NCBI RefSeq assembly: GCF_026151205.1
Contig: NC_087076.1
Location: 21,694,828-21,758,827, forward strand
From: Bolinopsis microptera
Taxonomy: Eukaryota; Ctenophora; Tentaculata; Lobata; Bolinopsidae
Direction: 5' to 3'
Length of the DNA: 64,000 bases
Part shown: one piece after another, positions 36,582 to 49,600 of the stretch
How positions within the stretch are numbered: the stretch's first letter is position 1
Layout: each line of letters begins with the position of its first letter
Position numbers and translations under genes: made by a program
Notes under the pieces: generated by a model
The model's input: the letters and a program-made list of their open reading frames with translations, nothing else
What the model was told of the DNA's origin: nothing
The model's database searches: none

Positions 36582-37724
36582 TGAGGGCGCCCTGACTCAA
36601 GGACTGTAAATAATTGAGTGAACAAGTTATTCTGTGCTGCGCATCTATACCACCATTTAGGAGATATTCCTACCTGGAATACAATAGTAAAACATCAGTT
36701 CTCTTAGATATCTTAGATATATGGCTACTCAAATACCATCTTCAACTATAGAAAATGGCAACTTTTATGACGGTCACAAGTAAAATAGTTATTATGCGGA
36801 ACGCGCGGCGTGGTTCACAAGATGAAAGTTTTCATGGCCCTCAAAATCTACCCCTGATTGGTTGAAATAAATCACGTGACGTAATAAGAAATTAAATCCT
36901 GGTGCGGTAGTTTACATGATAAAATTTAGAGTGCATTTCCAGACTGTTCCTAAATATGTATCTCCTTGCCATTTAACGAAAAATGTATTCTTATTTACCA
37001 ATTAGTTGTAAATTACTACCGGTGTTTTATAATTGGCTATGCGTAACTGCAACAATTCTCAATTTTTAATCCGGCACTCATTTTTGATATGAGGCAAGGT
37101 TTCCTTCTCGCCCCGTTTTGGCGATGAAGTAACAACTGTGCAGTGTGCAGTGAAATTCTGTAAATAGATGAATCTTAACAGAATAGAACGTTGATTTCCT
37201 TTCTTTTATAGTAACCAATTGTAATCATTTCAATTTCATTATGATATTTTGTTATGACATATATTCAATGATTTTTTATTTGTTGTGAAGACGTTCAAAG
37301 AAAACTCTATTATAGGATCTCAATCTTCCCGTTAGAATTATAATTTACATCAAAGAAAATGTCTGTAAAACATCGTTTGCTGTAAAATCTGAATTTTAAA
37401 AAGGTAAAAACTGGTTAAATTTCAGTCAATATCTAAAAACTGTATATTAAAATGGCAACTTATTAGTAGCAAATTCCTTCCTTTCAAGTCGAGGTAGATG
37501 CCTCTTCTTTTTCTGTCACAACAAGACAATTCTACTTACAACTATCATCACAATAAATAAAAGTCCTAACAGTCCACCTATAAAATCATAGGACGACAAC
37601 GCAAGATTGGAAGTCGCAAGTCAATGCACCTAACAAGACATCAGAACAAGCGGTATTAGCATCACGTGACGTAACACGTGACGTAACACGTGTATAATAA
37701 GGATCACGTGACACCGAGTGCTAG
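36582..37724. other. intergenic, MOB4 3' region
   Basis: AT-rich sequence with the presumed MOB4 3' UTR. At 37662-37710 there are three copies of cacgtgacgtaa-like units joining an E-box (cacgtg) to a CRE-like half site. No other element recognised. Confidence 0.4.
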
Positions 37725-38147
37725 TCAACACTTTCTGAAGAGAGGTGAGGACGGACCCAGGGTGTTGGTTGTGTTGGTGTTGTTGTTGTTGTTCTGTCTC
37801 ATCCATGTCATGTGACAGTTTGAGCTGCAGAATTGTAGCGTTTGTCGAGATCTGTATACCTGGAATAAAATATTTTAAAGTTAAATTCTTTTGTGTAAAA
37901 AATTCTATTCATAAACTATTTTTTATAAAAAAGTGCAATGTGCTGACTTCAAAATTAGATGAGGGATTATGAATTAAAGCTTTAAAAAGAAAACTCTAGA
38001 ACTAATTTCAAACCAACTTACCTTAGCGACGGTATTCTTTACTGAGATCTTGCACTGATGACATGTAATTGTTGGCTCAGAGATTTTTTTGTCCCTGTTT
38101 TTCTGGTTATTCTTGCTTAGGTTGAAAATGCTTCCGGTACCAGACAT
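37725..38147 (-). CDS. small protein with putative FCS-like zinc finger, two exons
   Basis: Minus strand: exon 1 is 38147-38022 (ATG at 38147, donor AAG|gtaagt) and exon 2 is 37859-37725 (acceptor tattccag, stop TGA), phase 0, giving 86 residues. Exon 1 starts MSGTGSIFNLSKNN and contains TCHQC; exon 2 contains LQFCSSNCHMTW. Together C-x2-C then FCS-x2-C resembles the treble-clef pattern of FCS/MYM-type fingers. The tail is an Asn/Thr run (six consecutive Asn codons) ending LFRKC. Support is a good donor, a good acceptor and matching phase. Function is unknown and no orthologue was recognised. Confidence 0.55.
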
Positions 38148-41100
38148 TGTTCTTGTGAAAGCTAGATAATTGAGAGAATAATTTTAGTGAGATGTTCAGT
38201 GCTGGCAAGCACGACCGTAATTTTATTAATCATTCAACCTTAAATATGTCCAAAAATGAGTTAAGAACAGTAACACATCAATTGTGACTCGAAAAGGCGG
38301 AATCGCCTTTTGTTGACTGGTGAAGAAATGGAAACCTAGATGGAGTTTCGTAAAAATTTTCAAATTGTGGCAAAGGCAAATGTCGAGTACGTGAACATAT
38401 CAATTATCAAAGGTGATTACATGATCAATTTTGTGCAAAAAACTTACCAACTGTGTAAAATTCGCTAAAACACGTACTCAGAATTATTTCATTGCTCTAA
38501 AGCTTCTAGGAATCTCATGATATTCTAGGAAATATTTGCCAGTCATGGCTGGAATTAATTTCAAATAACTGGAGTTATGATGCCATCGACTGGGGGATTT
38601 GTAATTCATTTGGCGGCTAATGTAACAATTTGGTGCAGACACCACAGCAATATGGTAATTTTTAACAACCATATCTATTTAAGATTATCAAGGCTAGGAC
38701 CTACTTAAGATAGGAAAGGTCTCGACGATATTACCAAGCGTGTTAAATCACTCGAACCTCGCGATTTTTCTAAAAGGTTCCCCGACAGTTGAAAATGAAA
38801 CTAACTTGAATCGATGTATTTTTGAACGGTGATCCTTAATCATCCCACATGGCACAGGGTTTAAATTCATCCCTGGCGAGTTATCGGCGAAAAAGTATTC
38901 CGACCTGACATGATGTAAAAACTTTAGTGAAGGACATTGAATTAAAAATTATGATATGTGTCAAGAATGTCACCAACAGTGAAAACTGAAAGCACTCTTT
39001 TGCTTTTGTCTCGCCAATTCTCTGCACACATCATACCAGGAAGAAATAACTGTTTTTGGTTCAGTTGAAACAGTATGGAATTAAAATTAGAATTTTCCAG
39101 GGGTGAGGGATCAAGAAAAACTCTCTATAACAATACCAAATACTGAATGAAGGCAACGTAAGTGTGAATGATGATTGAACGAAAGACATAAATATTCCGG
39201 TAGGTCGGCCCACTAGGCGGTATGTTAACATTACTAGTTTTACTAGACAGCGAACCACAGTCCACGCCTCAATTGATAATATTAATAAAATTTAAATTCC
39301 CCGCACTAGAAATTAGACGCTCATTTCCGTTATAAAACTATCACAAAATTTGAACGACAAACCAATTTCCAACAAAAAAGCCGAATTATTAGCTCACGTT
39401 AATAAGATTATATAATATAAATATAATATATCATGTAAACGTTATAACCTCTAATCGTCCAGACAAGACATAATATGGCATACACTTATAAAAGCTTTGT
39501 AACGTTGCAACAAAGCACGTACTTCAGATAGTGATATAAAATTACGTTAGGATACTGTCATAAAATTGCAATGTTACACTTAGTCTTACGATATGGGCTA
39601 TAAAATTGCAACTGAAATCTGGAGCTGAATAGTGAGGACTCACTGGATAGTTTCTAGACGGTACCGTGCCCAATTTAAAGGGTACCCCAGTGCTCTGCGG
39701 ATTAGTCGAGATAGAGTTGTACAATTTTACACTAATTAACATTTAAATTAGATTATGTACTCCGCAGATGTGGCATAGTCTACTGTAAAAGTATCTAATT
39801 AATAAGATTCCGAATGAAATGACGGGCGTGGCAACTTTCTCTACAAAAAAGAGCGCAGACTTACTACAGCCAGATAAATCATAAGCCTATATGCGTTATA
39901 GTCATCGTTATACTCGTGCCATTAGCTAAAACTTTTAAGTCCATATACTTATAGGTCGAACAGACAGAACGATAGTGCATGGCACCATCAGTCATCATAC
40001 ACTGAGATAGCATTATAAACTAGAGAATATCTATCAAGATAGCACTGTATACTTATACTATATCAATCGACTAATCTCGAATATACAGACCTCACGTGTG
40101 TATAGCTGAGTGGCACGGTAGACTCACCTTTTAGTTAATAACATTTTGCAGAACGCCGCGAGCGAGCGGTATGCAAGCTGTGTGCGTATGTATCATGTGC
40201 ATTAGTGCGTCATGTGCATTAGTGTGCATGACGCAATGTGTATGATACTCGTGAAAATCCCAATTCCGGTGCAATTCCGGTGGAACAAATGTATTTTCTC
40301 GAAGTAGAAGGCGAATGGAGTAGCAACCGTATTGAAGGATTAAGGTATACAACAAGTTTTGGTGTTCATCAGTATTAATTGTATCTAGAATGTCTTTCAT
40401 TTTTAAACAAAAGCGACCATCGATTTTCTGATTAAAGATGAACAAAAACTCAACAAATTTATTGCCTCCTGCCAATAAAATCGAATGAATAGACTTAAGT
40501 AGAGCTTGTATGAAGTCGAGACTCCTTTATCAATAACCCGAGACGGATATGAAGCACAATAAGGCTTCCATACTGCACTGTTATACAACTGCAAGTTCAC
40601 AACACATTAACACATACATAGGACCACCAATTAGCGCAAATAGTTTTGGTGACGCAATAATTGCACACAGATTTGACAACGCAACTAGGAAACTGTTTCA
40701 TCTGCCATCGACAATGAAACATCATTCAAATTCAACTTGACACCCATATTATACGTGACTTTGATTATTGGAAGTTGATCGGAATGCATTGCTTATCTTT
40801 ACTCAACATTTTTAAACTGTTTTGAAAGGATAACTTTCATTATGGATTTATAAGGTCGTACTATGAAATCGTATGCCATGAAATTCCCAAAATTGATACG
40901 ATTATTAGATTCGGCAAACGACAGCTGTCGGGTGTCTCATGGTTTATAAATATAAAGGACCAACAACTGGCTTAAACTAATCAAATCTCTAAGACAATTT
41001 GTGTTGGTTCGCTGTCTAGATACTCAAGTTTACTGTGTTTAAACAATTTTCTAAGTCGCTACCAAAACGTCGGTATATGAAACTAAAATACCGCTCATTG

Positions 41101-41698
41101 AGAAGATTAAAATAAAACATGAAGAGTCTAAGAGTGGTCCCCGCTAACACCTCCGACAATTCCGCAGAAATGATTGCGGCAGCAAACTGCGGCCTTGCCG
41201 TGAGAATTGCCACATGACACAACTGTAAAACCATGAGATCACTAAAAAGCAATAAAATGTCTTCAATTTGGAGAAGGAACCTCCTTACCCTGTTTTATGC
41301 CACGTGACTGAGCACGTGACCGAGCACGTGGTTAGTTACATGATCCTGAGCATCTCATTCCGCCTACAGCTAAAGCTGGAGTAGCTGCAGAGCACAATGC
41401 CTGCAAAACACCTGCACACTAGCTTTAAACCACGCCCAGTTCGCAGAGAATAACGGTTAGCACGACTCCCGCAAGGGACCATTTCGTTGCTCAAGACTGG
41501 AGAGTTAATACTAAAGACATGACGTCATCTGGAGCTACCGATCTCGCTAGAGGTCATAAATCTCGCATCTGTTGGGCATGTCGATATATTAAGTCACGGG
41601 AGATATAATGCAGAAAAGAGCTGAAGCAAGGGGTGTTGCACAATGTTGTAGCAAACTAGGCACATACTGACTATTGAGGATTAGAATACGCTTCCGGA

Positions 41699-41795
41699 GA
41701 ATTGTATGGTGGTAGTACCATACAATTCTGTTCAATAAGGGTACCACATATTGTACCACGGGTACTATATGTTGTACCCTACCCTCATTGAACAG
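41699..41795. repeat. two adjacent inverted repeats
   Basis: 41699-41728 is a near-perfect palindrome (gaattgtatggt against its complement). 41728-41795 is a longer imperfect hairpin whose arms both start ctgttcaatragggta. This is the shape of a decayed, very short MITE. Confidence 0.65.
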
Positions 41796-42475
41796 CAACT
41801 GTGTGTATTGTCCATCGATAGAATCTTATGATGATGAAAAGGCGGGGCACCATGATACTCAACGTAAGATTCGTGTGAAAAGTAACCTGAATACCATAAC
41901 TGTAAAGTGTAAGTGTAACAAACTATGTGTTTCCGTAACACCAATATGGCGCTATCTTAACCATATGCAGTATTGAGTATGCATGATAAATAACTTAATG
42001 AAGCTTTTAAACTATGATGAGGTCAACAAGATAAAATGCAAATACACACTATGCAACAAAGCACAGCGCGAGTGACCGTGTTGTCGAGTTGGCAGTGGCT
42101 GCTAGCCGAGATAGCTGTATCTGATCCTTCTTTAATATGGTTTCGGTTGAGAAAGCTCAAGCAGGTCAAGCTTACCCAGGGTAGCAAAACTGTGAAAAGC
42201 ATCGAAGTTACCTCTTTTATATCTAGAGTAGCTAGGGCAATAAACTATTATCACGTCTAGCATAGTTGACTTCTGATTTCCTCTAACTGTGTTTCGCTGG
42301 AAATTTAAAAAATCTCGTCAGCTATCTCGTGACATGATGCCTCGCTGCGAAATGTATGATATGTAATATCGTGCGAATATTGTCTGACGAGACCGTATCA
42401 CGAGGGTTATATTTTTACTACAAACAATGTCAAACTTATGAGGATCGTAGAAAGAGAGAGAAATGACTCGTCCTG

Positions 42476-42754
42476 GTGACGATAAAACAGATCTCCAGGA
42501 GGGTTTTTAGAGCGCCTCCCCGGGCAGATTGCATGGACCCCACGCGTGCCCCCTGTCTCCCTCAGCTCGTCTACAGTGGCTGTGCAGTGCGAGGCTCATC
42601 AGGGCTGGATATGGTGAAAGGGTGGGTCAAAAGAGTCCGAATAGTTAGTGCCAGGACTAAAGTGTGTCTGCAGGACTCGTTAATGAGGTGCTGTGATGAG
42701 GAGGGTGTCTGGGCCCACGAGTTAGACTCCCCCGGTTACAGACAGGAGAACTAG
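42476..42754 (+). other. GC-rich open frame of uncertain coding status
   Basis: A 92-codon frame stands out by base composition from its AT-rich surroundings. It contains LVYSGCAVRGSSGLDMVKGW and CLQDSLMRCCDEEGVWAHE. A ccctcag acceptor-like site lies inside it (about 42565). No donor, partner exon or family could be assigned, so it may be an isolated exon, a transposon relic or noncoding. Confidence 0.2.
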
Positions 42755-43613
42755 TTCAGGGACTCGTGCTGGACGGTCGATAAACAGTTTACACCAGGCT
42801 GGAGCTTGACAAAAAACAAAGGAGAAAGTTAGAAACAGAGCTAGCTCCCTTCTGCAGACAGCTCATTAAAGATGAGGTCATGTCGAGTACGGTCATTGTT
42901 TAACTTACACTGTTACAGTTACTGATCTTGATTCGTGCGTACTGCGCGATCTACCACCGCCAACTCGTGATTTATTCTCACAAATCTAAACGTTAACATG
43001 CTTCCATCATGATATGCGCTACGTTGGGTCGACCATGGTATGCCTGCTATGCGGGAATCCCTAAAACGCCAACAGCTGTCATCATATTTAACGCTGCCGC
43101 ACGACTTCCTTCTCAACTGTGTGAGCTAGTTTTGGGATCTAGTAAAATATTGAACTGAGATCTGGTGATTTCATGGCGAATACCCCAAATTCTTTTCATA
43201 CAGCCCTCATGATGCGATTATATATAACGAAATATGTTTCCCTCCTCCCCAAAACTACCATATTTTCCCGTACACCTGAAACGTAATATCGGGCACTTAA
43301 TAAGCCCGGGTAACTACGTCAATACGGTTCCCCGGGATAAGCTCCAGTATGTTCGCTAATGGACTTTATGTGCGGTACGCAGGCGGGAAACACGTGTTCA
43401 TTCTCTTTTAAATAGCTCTAGGGGTTCCCATGATACCGAGCTAGTTACGTAACTACAATTTCCAGGTTCATCAGATTTCAACTAGATGAGATACATCTGC
43501 CAAATTTATGTGCAATTAATGGACTTCGTTATTCTCAGGGAATCAGTACCGCGATCAATGATCAATGGCGCTGGCCGGATATCTTCTAATTGAGTAATTG
43601 CTAAAGTAAGATA

Positions 43614-46600
43614 ATGACTGAAACTTCATTCTGCCCAGCTGTGCGGTTACCGCTAGACCCCTCAACAGTTTTGACGCGAGTTTACAGTTTACACAGACGA
43701 TTATGCAGCAATACAGCTGCATATCGTAGACTACAAAAAGATGCAAGCTCATTAGGTAAGTTTCCCAAATTATCTCATTGTTTTACTAAACAACACATGT
43801 TTAACTTTACACTGATTCAAGGGGCTTATTGTTATTACTAACGCTAGCTAATTTTACATATGTAGATTGTAGGGATATTGTTTATTTTTTGAGTTGTACA
43901 TTTTTTCTTCTACAGTTGTTGATAGAACAGTCTTTTGTTTTCATTTTACAATTGTAGCCCTATAAAGTTGACCACAGAATAAATAATTCTAGTTTTGTCG
44001 TGCGATATGCATCATTTTTTATCATAACTCGAGTTTACTGTATAGACAGTGATAAAATCTTGTGCATTTTTAGACTCTCAAGAAATAAAGTGATGGATAC
44101 GCTGACTAGAGTCTAGCTTTTTGAGACAGCCGTAATAACTTAACTTAATATAATAAATAAATAACCTTATAACTAACCTTATTAATAAATAATCCAATAG
44201 ATAAATAACATATTTGCTCTGCTACAGAACACAGTCAAAGTGGAAGGGCCCCCGACAGATGACGGGGACAAGCCCAGACCTGTCGCTTTAAATAGGGTAA
44301 TCCAATTTTCTAAACTCTTATCAGCCCGGTTTACTTACTTATCTCACGTCACGCACGTGGAAAGTATGGGTAAACTTGTGCCGAGTTTGGAAATACTGGA
44401 GACATTTATTTATCGGTTTAAATTGTGGTTGAATGTGGTTTTTTGCAGCCGTTATTTTGAAATGATAAGTGAAAAATAAGGATAAAAAAGCAAGCCATGG
44501 TCTAAAATTCCGTTGTATTTAACAATGGAACCGCAAAGCTTTTTTATTATTGTAAAGCTCGTAAAAGAATGATACGAGAAGATTAACCTGTAAAAGCATT
44601 TTGACGGATACTAACGTAATGCCAATGGTCGACTAATTTTATAGCTGAAATTTGATAAAAGAAGTTTATTGTTCCTTTATGAGTATTGCTGAAAGCACAG
44701 TGTAAGGCCTACACGGACCGCCTCTAACTAGCCAATCCCTGTTTACATGCCGTGTAGCAGGGGACTAGAAAGAGCTAAACTAGTAAGCGGGGCATAGCCA
44801 ATACACAATACTTCCATCATTGAGTATATTACCAACCAGAAGGAAAATTTCCTTGTGTTTGGAATCAACCAAGACGAAAGTTGTACAATCCAGCGAAATT
44901 GATCAGACGTTAAGAAATTGCAGCTGTTTCTGTCAGTGAATTTTGAATCAACATTTGCCGTCTGTACAGGACACAACGTACAAGGAACATCCTCATAATC
45001 TTGAAGTGGCTCGTAATAAGCTGCTCGAATCAAACGACCCTCTTAAAGTTGCTCCTAACTTGAGATATCTGAAGTCTAAAACTACATTTAGAATTCGGGG
45101 CTCAAACTGTGCATAAAATCTATAAACAGAATAAAACATAACACCTTCTATAACACCTTTTAACACCTTTTAACACATTCTATCACAGTTGAGACGTGAC
45201 GATGATCGCTCAGAAAGGAGCGTCAGTTTCGCGGAGTCCATGACGGAGGTATTCGAACGATCAGCCAGCTCGAGCAGCGAGACAGACACATATTCTAGCG
45301 ATGAGGAGAGTTATACTGAAACCGACGAGGTTGATCGGTCGTCTACCGTGCAGGACGGGGAGCGGTCTGTGGAAGAGGGGAGTGAGAGGTCTGTGGAAGA
45401 GGGGAGTGCGGTGACAGACGACGAGGAATCGATGATCGTGAAATCTGATGTTACCGAAGTGCCGGTTACTGTGACGGAAACCAAGTAAGACTTATCATTG
45501 GCGAAAGAACAATATCTGTGTTTCGGTGATGTATATAAATAGCCATTATTGCAGTTAAACTTTAAATGTTTAATTTTAATATACAGCTCCTATTACTAGA
45601 TTTCAGGCTTCAGCCCAAATTCTAAATTATAAAAGTGCGTTTTTCAGGTACGAAAACGCATCAGTTGTAAAACAAGAAGCGGAAATACTAGTCGCTATTA
45701 GGGAACCGCAAAAACCAAACATCTTACCTCCTCCTCCGCCCTCTTTTGACGACAAACTAGACAAAGAAGCGCCTTTTACAGTGCTTCACCCTACACTTGA
45801 CGGACAACAACTCAAGTGGAGTGCTACAATCGAGTCAGAGCAGACAGGAATCCAGATACCGGGGATTGAAACTGAACAATCAGTCACTGTCATCAAGAAA
45901 GATTCAGATGCAAGTAGTTTAAACAGTAATGATGCAAATAGGCACCCTGTCATTACAGAAATCATCGAGACGGAAGATTTTGGGAAGCTAAGATCTGTCA
46001 ATAATGATTCAGAGTGTGAAGCAGACTCGCCGCCAATTTACGAAAATATGAGCAAGTCTTACCTAGAAACGGTAACAAGGCACAGAAATTCCTCCGAATC
46101 GTCTTATTCCTCCAATTCTACCTCTAGTAGGAGCCTCTCTCTATCCGAGACACAAGGTATTGATCAAAAGACGTACGTTTTAGAAAAACCCACAGTACCT
46201 CCAAAAAGGGAACGAAGAGAGGTTGTTGACGACTACGATCCAGCCTACGACGTCGCTCATGCTTTTCCTCAGAAAAGTAGTCGCCCGATCCAGTCAGTCG
46301 AATTTGATGACAGTGAGAGGGACATCGACTTTGAAATCAATCACAGGAGAGCAAGGGCAAGTAGTCCGTACAGTACAATACTGAATCTCGAAGTGGACGA
46401 AGATGATATTCGAACCAGAGAGATTCCCAGCAGTGTGGTACCTGTCCCTGCCGGGATGACTCCAATAGCAGCTGGAGTCAAAACGTCCCGACTCTCCATT
46501 ACACCTGCTCCCGATAAACCTGAATACAAACCTGAGTCCCCTGTGTATTCAGTGGTTAACAAGAAAAAGGTCGTTCACAGCGACGAATCTATTCCTAGAC

Positions 46601-49600
46601 CTTACAATGATGATAAGATAGAAGAACAGAATGTCACGACAAAAACAAAGAGGGAATCAAAGAAAAGTAACAAAAAGAATCCCCTGAAACTATCTATTTT
46701 TGGTAAATCAAACGATAAGAAAGTGAGCATAAGAAGACAGATAAGCGGACCGGTGGGTCAAGTGGTCCACTATTCGGGACAGTCTGATTCAGCCCAAATG
46801 AAGACTCTCGGTGTTGGAATCTACGAGGAAGGAGCCAGAACTGGCAGTCATCCTGGGGAGGAAACACGACCCACTGGTCAGGTTGAGATTGTAAACTTCG
46901 CTCCAGAGTCGGATGATGGAGATGACCTTTCAGATCCCACCCTGCACCAGACCATGTTCGTGGACATCAGAAAGGAAAACAGTGAGGTCGAATACCAAGT
47001 TGTGAAAAAGAAGAAGAAACCACAGAAGAGGGTCACTATTATTACAGACAAACCAAACGAAGAGAACAAGCACTCCGAAAGTGAGTCTACGCTCCACCAA
47101 TCAATGTTTTCTGACGTGCAAGTCAAGCAGAAACCCATCCCGCCTCCACTATTAGAGCCAAGCTACGAGATAGATCCCCCTGCTAAGTTCCGGGACTACA
47201 AACCTGCTAAACAGCAAAAACCACCAAGGAGAGCAGTCAGACAAGTCTCAAAAGATGATATTGGACTTCCTCTCGGGACTGTTATTCACGAAGTATGTGG
47301 TGGTGCCACACCAGTTTATTAAATTTGGAGCTTCGAAAAATTAAACCGTTTAATGTAAAGTTAAACTGTTATGTCTTGTGATTTCGTAATTTACAGCTAC
47401 CTAACTATTTCCTCTGGTCTCTTGAATTATAAACCTGGTTGCAGGTTGCAGGTTGCAACAAAATGCTAACCATATACGAACGTCACTAACTATTTCCCTC
47501 TCAGAAAGGGAAATCATCCCCCGAACTGATGGACGCGTTTGGTATCGCAGTGAAGGATAGAACCTCTCCTGAGCTTCACAAACCTAGGGTTATAAAATCC
47601 AACAACACTGCAGTCAGATCAGACAGTATCCTGGACCTCAAGGAAGCGAGTAGTAGGAGGTTATCTGAACCTGTTATTACGAGTAGTGAAGAGGAAGGGA
47701 GGAGGAGGAGGGGGAGGAGATCCAGAAGGAAGAGCTCTCCTGGGGAGGAAGACAGGAGAAGAAGGAGGAGTTCTGAGCCGGTTGTGGAGGATAAACAGCC
47801 TTCAAAACCAACCTTGCATAGCAGAAATGACGTAATAATATGTTTGAATGCTTGGTCCCGATTTTAATTGCATGTAATTATGATGTGATAAAATGGCTGT
47901 TTATGTGAATATGTCGTGCTGTATAAGAATTTAAGCGACGATTTAAGCGTCTAATGAAATAGACGTGCTAGCACGTCTACTGCTCTTAATTAAAGTTGTA
48001 CGAAAACCACTATAATTATTACTAATAATTACTATAATTATTACTAATAATTACTAATAATTACTATAATTATTACTAATTTCAGGCTTACATGAGTCTG
48101 GTAAGAAACCAAATCCCGGGTCTGGAGAATGTGGAGCCGACCGTCATAGAAAAATACGTCAAAACTCTGGTATCACTACCGGGCGAGGAGCCCAATTTTC
48201 GACAATCAGCACCAAAAATCCTTGATATTCAACCTAAACAGGTACATTTTTCTTCACACCAGAAAACTTTAAATCAATGGCATTTGGGGAAGTAAGAAAC
48301 TCACAATAAATTGAGGTTCACTTTTTGGATATCTGTGTTAAGGAGTTAAATGAGTTGAGTTGAAGTTAAAACCGATCCCACATATTTTAAAAACATAACC
48401 ACAACCCTTTCTTAGAATCCTAGTAACATGTCTCGTTTACATGTTTAATGCTTACAAGTGTTGACTTTGTAGTCGCTGTAGACTTCAACCTCGCATAAAG
48501 TTAAAATCCCATCCGGTAGGTCTACTCTGATCTGATCTGCGACAACATTCCCACAGTCAAACTCGTACACACGTTTATCTTTTTTAAAAGCTAGTGTTTC
48601 ACCACATTTCTTCTGAGTTTTTCCAGACAGAACAAATACCTGATGATATGAAGTAGAAAGTATCTTGACAAGTAAGGATATGGGTCCTTTTTTGTATACT
48701 TTCTTTATATTAATATGTACACAAAATTACCCATCGCATCCAAAATTTATATAATTAAAATAATTACTGGCTGTTTTTGTTTTCCCTTTTTAAGCCTTTC
48801 CAATCTGAATTGCACGCACTTATTAGTTTACAGTCTGCCCATGATATGAAATCTGATTCTCAATCATTTACTCGTATATGAGTTATGACAAACCTGAGCT
48901 CCGTCAATTCTGTCTTGACAACAGTCGTCTCTGTTATAGATTACTACCTTGGAAACGTTGTAATCAGCTGCGAGGTCAAGCTTCCACCATTGGGGGCCTG
49001 TAGCTGATGCACCAGTATGTGTACAGGTGCTGAAAGATAAATTCCAGTCATGGTGAAGTGATGAGTTCAACATGTTATATGCGTGACTCAGCGCTATTGC
49101 AGACTCGCATGCTAAAAGCAAAAAGGAGGAGCTTGAAGTTGACTCCTTATTGAAACTTTGAAATCTACTTTAAAATCACGGATATCTTGATTGTTTTGAG
49201 GTTGGGAAGGCATGAGAACGGAACAACAACATCTTTTACCCATATTCACTGTGTCACAACTCACAACTCATGTAACTCACTTGCTTCTCCAATTTCCATC
49301 TGTATTTCCGTCAATGGCCCACTCTGCTAATCCATCTGGCATCCCATATTTTGTGCTGCTTTGTGAAGCCGAAAAGTGGGAATTTTCGATAAGATCTACT
49401 GAAAAGGAAGATTTTTATTTTTCAGAAATTTTTACTACATTGTACTTAATCAGCATCCAAACATCAATGATAGTTCATCTCAGTTACCAGATATTAGGGC
49501 CATATAATTGTAATGTTGACTTCAAAATCCAAGTGATGGGTTATAAATTGTGCTAAAACGGTCACAAAGACTTTCGCTTAGATCCTGATTTAGATTAGAT

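Larger units (their letters stand above)
38148..43613. other. gene-poor intergenic region
   Basis: About 5.4 kb without a confident gene. Weak candidates are open frames at 42036-42260 (no flanking splice signals) and 42476-42754 (listed separately). There is a local cluster of three CACGTG motifs at 41301-41332 and two small hairpin repeats at 41699-41795. The rest is AT-rich with nothing recognised. Confidence 0.4.

Noticed and set aside
40131..40475. A 114-codon minus-strand gene
   Set aside because: It overlaps a local repeat of catgtgcattagtg units, has no splice signals or family, and its composition follows the repeat.
44743..45033. A 96-codon minus-strand gene
   Set aside because: No domain and no splice context. 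The opposite strand there has a better phase-compatible exon candidate at 44970-45116.
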